The notes under the pieces were generated by a model that was given only the letters and a program-made list of their open reading frames with translations, was not told where the DNA came from and searched no databases. DNA of 64,000 nucleotides from Bacteroidales bacterium (GTDB taxonomy: Bacteria > Bacteroidota > Bacteroidia > Bacteroidales > ML635J-15): NCBI GenBank assembly GCA_017617125.1, contig JAFZWY010000029.1:1-64000 (forward strand), written 5' to 3'. Both the position numbers and the translations under genes were made by a program. Shown one piece after another: positions 60,571 to 64,000 of the stretch (positions are counted from its first letter, which is position 1; the number at the start of each line of letters is the position of its first letter).

Positions 60571-62553
60571 ATGAAAAGGAATGGTTTAATTTTTATGGTA
60601 ATTCTTGCAGTGGCAATGATGTTTGCTTCTTGTAAGAAAGATGTTTCGAATACCACAGGCTGGAACTACAATGATCCAAATTTCGGTGGTTTCCAGAATC
60701 ATCCCGGATATGAGCAGGAAACTGGTCCCGGTTTGGTTTTCATCGAGGGCGGTACATTCGCTATGGGACGTGTAGAACAGGATGTGATGCGCGACTGGAA
60801 CAATATCCCTAGGCGTGTAACTGTTTCTTCGTTCTATATGGATGAAGTCGAAGTTACAAATCTTGACTATTGCGAATACCTTTACTGGTTGTCGCACGTT
60901 TATGCATCGGACTATAGATTCCTCTATACCCAGGCTTTGCCCGACACTGCAGGTTGGAGAAGCCGTATGGCATACAACGAACCATTTGTTGAACTTTATC
61001 TGCGTCACCCCGCTTACGAGGAATACCCAGTAGTAAACGTATCGTGGACTCAGGCTTCGAAGTACTGCGAATGGAGAACCGACCGTGTTAACGAACTTAT
61101 TCTCCTCCGCGAAGGTATTATCGACAAGTATCTTGCTCCGCAGGATCAGGCAAAGCACTTCAACCTCGATGCTTATATGTTCTATGCTGATAACCTTGAC
61201 CTTCCTGTTGATGAGACTGGAAAGAGCGGTCGCGATGGTAAGATAGAAAACCTTTATGTAGACCCATCTGTACTCAAGGCCGGTAGAAAGGGCGGAAGCG
61301 TTAACACTGGCGACGACAGACGCTGGATAGGCATTCAGGATGGTATCTTCCTGCCACGTTACAGGCTCCCAACCGAAGCTGAATGGGAATACGCAGCATT
61401 GGCTATCGTTGGTAACCAGTACAAGGAAAGAATTTTCGAAAGACGTTTGTATCCTTGGAACGGACACTATATCCGTAACGATTCTAAGGGTGAAGAACGT
61501 GGACGTATGATGGCTAACTCGATGAGAGGCCGTGGTGATGCTATGGGTGTTGCTGGCGCTCTTAACGATAAGGCTGATATCACAGCTCCAGTAAGAAGCT
61601 ACTGGCCAAACGACTACGGTCTATACTGTATGGCTGGTAACGTAAACGAATGGGTTATGGACGTATACCGTGACCTCACTTTCGAAGATATGGACGAGTT
61701 CAGACCGTTCAGAGGTAATGTATTCGAAGATTATCAGATTATTGTTGACCCAAGATCTGGTGATATGGAATTGACTCCTGAAGCCGAAAACTATTTCGAC
61801 TATACAGGAAAGATCCTCAAGAAACCGGTTCGTGACGAATCTTGCTTCAACAGAGAAAACTACACAACTGCCGACAATAGGAATTACCTTGATGGTGACC
61901 TCGAATCGTTGACAGCTATGGGCGATATGGCTGAATATTGGGTAAAGGACGAACGTTTCAAGACTCAGTCGAACGTAAAGGAATACAGCGATTTCATGGA
62001 TTCTACAATGTTGACCGAATCAAATCTTGATACTCTCGCAAACTATATCGGCGACATGTTCCCAGGTGCAACTCTTATCGGTGGTAACGAAATCTTGTTG
62101 CCGAACGGTGTAAGAATAAATATGGAAGACCGTACTTATACCTTGCCGACCGGTCACGAAAGAACTCCAGAAGGCAATGTTGTAATGCCTGATGGCTCGA
62201 TGATTATGGAAAACGGTAAGATTCAGCTTGCTGATGGAAGCATTGTTTATCCCGACCAGATTTTCGTAAATCAGACAACCAACATGTATGAAGCTGGTAA
62301 GTGGGGTTCGGATGGTACAGCCGAATGGGGTAACGCCGACTTCAACCCATCAAACCCGAAGATGAACAAGGGTGAAAAGATGACATCTTTGATTACCGAT
62401 AGATCTAGAGTTTTCAAGGGCGGTTCTTGGAAAGACAGGGCATACTGGATGGTTCCTGGCACAAGACGTTTCTTGGATGAAAACAAATCGCGTTGCGATA
62501 TTGGTTTCAGATGCGCTATGATTAGAATCGGTGCTCCGACCCAAAGCAAATAA
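60571..62553 (+). CDS. gldJ: GldJ-like type IX secretion/gliding lipoprotein
   Basis: 660 residues. Lipobox FASCKK (Cys ~20). A formylglycine-generating-enzyme-like fold spans most of the chain: PGLVFIEGGTFAMGRVEQD near 53, EVTNLDYCEYLYWL, LPTEAEWEYAA near 270, GLYCMAGNVNEWVMDVYRD near 350, and FKGGSWKDRAYWMVPGTRRFLDENKSRCDIGFRCAM at the end. Between ~500 and 575 is a Asn/Gly-rich insert of short strands (LPNGVRI, MPDGSMI, LADGSIV). GldJ is needed for gliding and secretion and stabilises GldK. The neighbouring murF is a common genomic companion. Third-position codon choice here looks more uniform than in neighbours, in keeping with strong expression. Confidence 0.9.
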   Translation: MKRNGLIFMVILAVAMMFASCKKDVSNTTGWNYNDPNFGGFQNHPGYEQETGPGLVFIEGGTFAMGRVEQDVMRDWNNIPRRVTVSSFYMDEVEVTNLDYCEYLYWLSHVYASDYRFLYTQALPDTAGWRSRMAYNEPFVELYLRHPAYEEYPVVNVSWTQASKYCEWRTDRVNELILLREGIIDKYLAPQDQAKHFNLDAYMFYADNLDLPVDETGKSGRDGKIENLYVDPSVLKAGRKGGSVNTGDDRRWIGIQDGIFLPRYRLPTEAEWEYAALAIVGNQYKERIFERRLYPWNGHYIRNDSKGEERGRMMANSMRGRGDAMGVAGALNDKADITAPVRSYWPNDYGLYCMAGNVNEWVMDVYRDLTFEDMDEFRPFRGNVFEDYQIIVDPRSGDMELTPEAENYFDYTGKILKKPVRDESCFNRENYTTADNRNYLDGDLESLTAMGDMAEYWVKDERFKTQSNVKEYSDFMDSTMLTESNLDTLANYIGDMFPGATLIGGNEILLPNGVRINMEDRTYTLPTGHERTPEGNVVMPDGSMIMENGKIQLADGSIVYPDQIFVNQTTNMYEAGKWGSDGTAEWGNADFNPSNPKMNKGEKMTSLITDRSRVFKGGSWKDRAYWMVPGTRRFLDENKSRCDIGFRCAMIRIGAPTQSK

Positions 62554-62574
62554 TTAGAATCTTAATTGTATAAA

Positions 62575-62602
62575 TATAGCCTCCTTTGGGAGGCTATTTT
62601 AA
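62575..62602 (+). terminator. Terminator after gldJ
   Basis: ATAGCCTCC, TTTG, GGAGGCTAT: 9-bp perfect stem followed by TTTAATTTT. Confidence 0.8.
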
Positions 62603-62614
62603 TTTTAATATTGT

Positions 62615-63910
62615 ATGATAGAGGATATATACAAGGTTTTTGAGAAGTGTAGAATTATATCGACCGACAGTAGGGCTGTTGCACCATCATCATTGTTTTT
62701 TGCAATTAAAGGCGATAATTTCGATGGAAACCAGTTCGTCGATGCTGCATTCGAGGCTGGTTGTGCTGCCGCTGTGGTTTCTGATAAAAAATACAAGGGC
62801 CGTGAAAACGTATTTGTTGTAAATGATACGTTGGAAACCTTGCAGAAACTTGCCAATTATCACCGTCGAAAACTTAATATTCCTATTCTCGCGATAACTG
62901 GTACCAATGGTAAGACTACAACAAAGGAGTTGGTTTCGGCTGTGCTAGCAAAGAAGTTCCGAATTTCGTACACTAGTGGAAACAAGAACAACCATATAGG
63001 TGTGCCTCTGACTCTGTTGTCGATGAATCGTACCGTTGATATGGGCGTTGTGGAGATGGGTGCCAATCATCCTGGTGAAATTCGTGATTTGTGCAAAATC
63101 GTTGAGCCAAACTATGGCATTATCACAAATGTAGGCAAAGCTCACCTTGAGGGCTTCGGTTCTATCGAAGGCGTGATGAAGACAAAAGCCGAATTGTATG
63201 ACTTCCTCAATTCAAACGGCGGTACTGTTTTTGTTAATGCCGACAACGACCGGTTGAAACATATGCTTTCGGGACACGAAAACCTTAAAGTTGTAAAATA
63301 CGGTAAGGACGATAAGTACTTCTGCCGTGGCGTATATTCCGAATATGCTTATCAGACGACTGTAACATGGAAGACCGATTCTGTTTCGGGGTTCTCAAAG
63401 TCGAATTTGATTGGAGCATACAATTTTGAAAATATCCTAGCAGCAATAACTGTTGGCGCATATTTCGATATACATCCGACGGCAATCGATGGGGCAATTT
63501 CCGACTATTTCCCGAAGAACAACCGTTCGCAGATGACAAAAACTTCGCGTAATACGCTTATCCTTGACTTGTACAATGCAAATCCTACCAGCATGAGGGC
63601 TGCCATCGACAGCTATAATAATATTTCCGATGATTATAAGTCGATGATTCTTGGCGATATGCTCGAACTGGGAAAGGAAAGCGATGCAGAACATAAGGCT
63701 ATCCTCGAATATGTGAAGGAAAGCGGATATGGATATGCATATTTTGTCGGAAAGAATTTCGCAAAGTTCAAGGACGAATACAAATATATGTTTTTCGAAT
63801 CTGTAGAGGATTTGTGCAAGTATTTCGTTACGAATCCGGAAAAGAGCAAGGTGTTCCTTGTAAAGGGTTCAAGAGGTATTCGTCTCGAGAAAGTTATTGA
63901 TTATTTGTAG
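62615..63910 (+). CDS. murF: UDP-N-acetylmuramoyl-tripeptide--D-alanyl-D-alanine ligase
   Basis: 431 residues. An N-terminal domain (ISTDSRAVAPSSLFFAIKGDNFDG) precedes the Mur-ligase ATP site TGTNGKTTTKEL near 95-106. EMGANHPGEIRDL near 150, NVGKAHLEGFGS near 172 and the C-terminal YNANPTSMRAAIDSY and LGDMLELG follow. It adds D-Ala-D-Ala to the UDP-muramyl tripeptide in the cytoplasm. It starts after the gldJ terminator and is followed 2 bases later by a sugar-nucleotidyltransferase gene. Confidence 0.95.
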   Translation: MIEDIYKVFEKCRIISTDSRAVAPSSLFFAIKGDNFDGNQFVDAAFEAGCAAAVVSDKKYKGRENVFVVNDTLETLQKLANYHRRKLNIPILAITGTNGKTTTKELVSAVLAKKFRISYTSGNKNNHIGVPLTLLSMNRTVDMGVVEMGANHPGEIRDLCKIVEPNYGIITNVGKAHLEGFGSIEGVMKTKAELYDFLNSNGGTVFVNADNDRLKHMLSGHENLKVVKYGKDDKYFCRGVYSEYAYQTTVTWKTDSVSGFSKSNLIGAYNFENILAAITVGAYFDIHPTAIDGAISDYFPKNNRSQMTKTSRNTLILDLYNANPTSMRAAIDSYNNISDDYKSMILGDMLELGKESDAEHKAILEYVKESGYGYAYFVGKNFAKFKDEYKYMFFESVEDLCKYFVTNPEKSKVFLVKGSRGIRLEKVIDYL

Positions 63911-63912
63911 AA

Positions 63913-64000
63913 ATGAAGTACATTTTATCTGACTGCGGTTTTCACGACAGGCTAAAGCCTCTGTCGCTTACGCGTGCGATTGCCGATTTCCGTGTTGGCA
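63913..64000 (+). CDS. GlmU-like sugar nucleotidyltransferase, N-terminal fragment
   Basis: Runs off the right edge after 29 codons. ATG at 63913, 2 bases after murF. It reads MKYILSDCGFHDRLKPLSLTRAIADFRVG. The LSDCG start and LKPLSLTRAIADFRVG stretch match the Bacteroidota GlmU-like nucleotidyltransferases often found with murF and gldJ. The call rests on these few residues and on the neighbourhood. Confidence 0.65.
   Translation, partial: MKYILSDCGFHDRLKPLSLTRAIADFRVG

Noticed and set aside
1..64000. tRNA, rRNA, riboswitch or insertion-sequence features
   Set aside because: No T-loop-like or rRNA-like stretch, riboswitch fold or transposase was recognised by eye. This is weaker than a covariance-model search, so small RNAs may have been missed.

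Overview
The window is a chromosomal segment of a Bacteroidota bacterium, most likely an uncultured Bacteroidales from an animal gut. The support is internal: gene starts are preceded by the Bacteroidota -7 promoter motif TAnnTTTG (seen as TATCTTTG, TATTTTTG or TATATTTG), Shine-Dalgarno sequences are mostly absent, and there is type IX secretion (T9SS) machinery (PorU, a PorP/SprF-like protein, GldJ) with T9SS-type cargo, FISUMP-domain surface proteins, DUF5686, head-GIN proteins and a fused glycogen synthase/alpha-glucan phosphorylase. No rRNA, tRNA, CRISPR array, IS element or prophage was recognised.

Layout. 0-1.3 kb: obg (partial) and gcvT. 1.5-5.0 kb: a co-oriented set with a steroid 5-alpha-reductase-family membrane enzyme, a four-helix-bundle protein, an Old Yellow Enzyme-type flavin reductase and a short-chain dehydrogenase. 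It resembles the steroid/bile-acid reductase clusters known from gut Bacteroidota. 5.0-12.7 kb: large secreted proteins (two parallel beta-helix proteins with T9SS tails and a FISUMP protein), then a repeat-rich intergenic region at 12.65-13.12 kb. 13.1-23.1 kb: DUF5686 protein, rRNA pseudouridine synthase, HipBA-type toxin-antitoxin and the glycogen enzyme fusion. 23.4-26.5 kb: second FISUMP protein, with twelve Cys-containing repeats. 26.6-32.4 kb: hemW plus three head-GIN proteins and an ECF sigma/anti-sigma pair. 32.5-35.8 kb: acyltransferase, a second ECF sigma/anti-sigma pair and a lipoprotein. 35.9-44.2 kb: 3,5-diaminohexanoate dehydrogenase, AbiE-type toxin-antitoxin, a partly duplicated sodium-symporter gene flanking an esterase, yicC-gmk and a Fic enzyme. 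44.2-49.5 kb: two exported cyclophilins followed by two tandem ketosynthase III-SDR fusion proteins. 49.5-55.6 kb: lipoproteins, a serine hydrolase with a 3'-end remnant copy nearby, a beta-barrel protein and TtcA. 55.6-64 kb: porU divergent from porP/sprF-like, gldJ, murF and the start of a GlmU-like nucleotidyltransferase.

The most interesting items are (1) the putative steroid/bile-acid reductase cluster; (2) the tandem KASIII-SDR fusions, the second with a degenerate reductase active site, translationally coupled to an exported cyclophilin; (3) two loci where an accessory gene lies between a complete gene and a truncated second copy of one end of that gene; (4) FISUMP proteins carrying a T9SS-tail-like module near the N-terminus rather than at the C-terminus; and (5) an ECF sigma operon with multiple head-GIN paralogues. 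Functions are inferred from family motifs read by eye. No database search was run.
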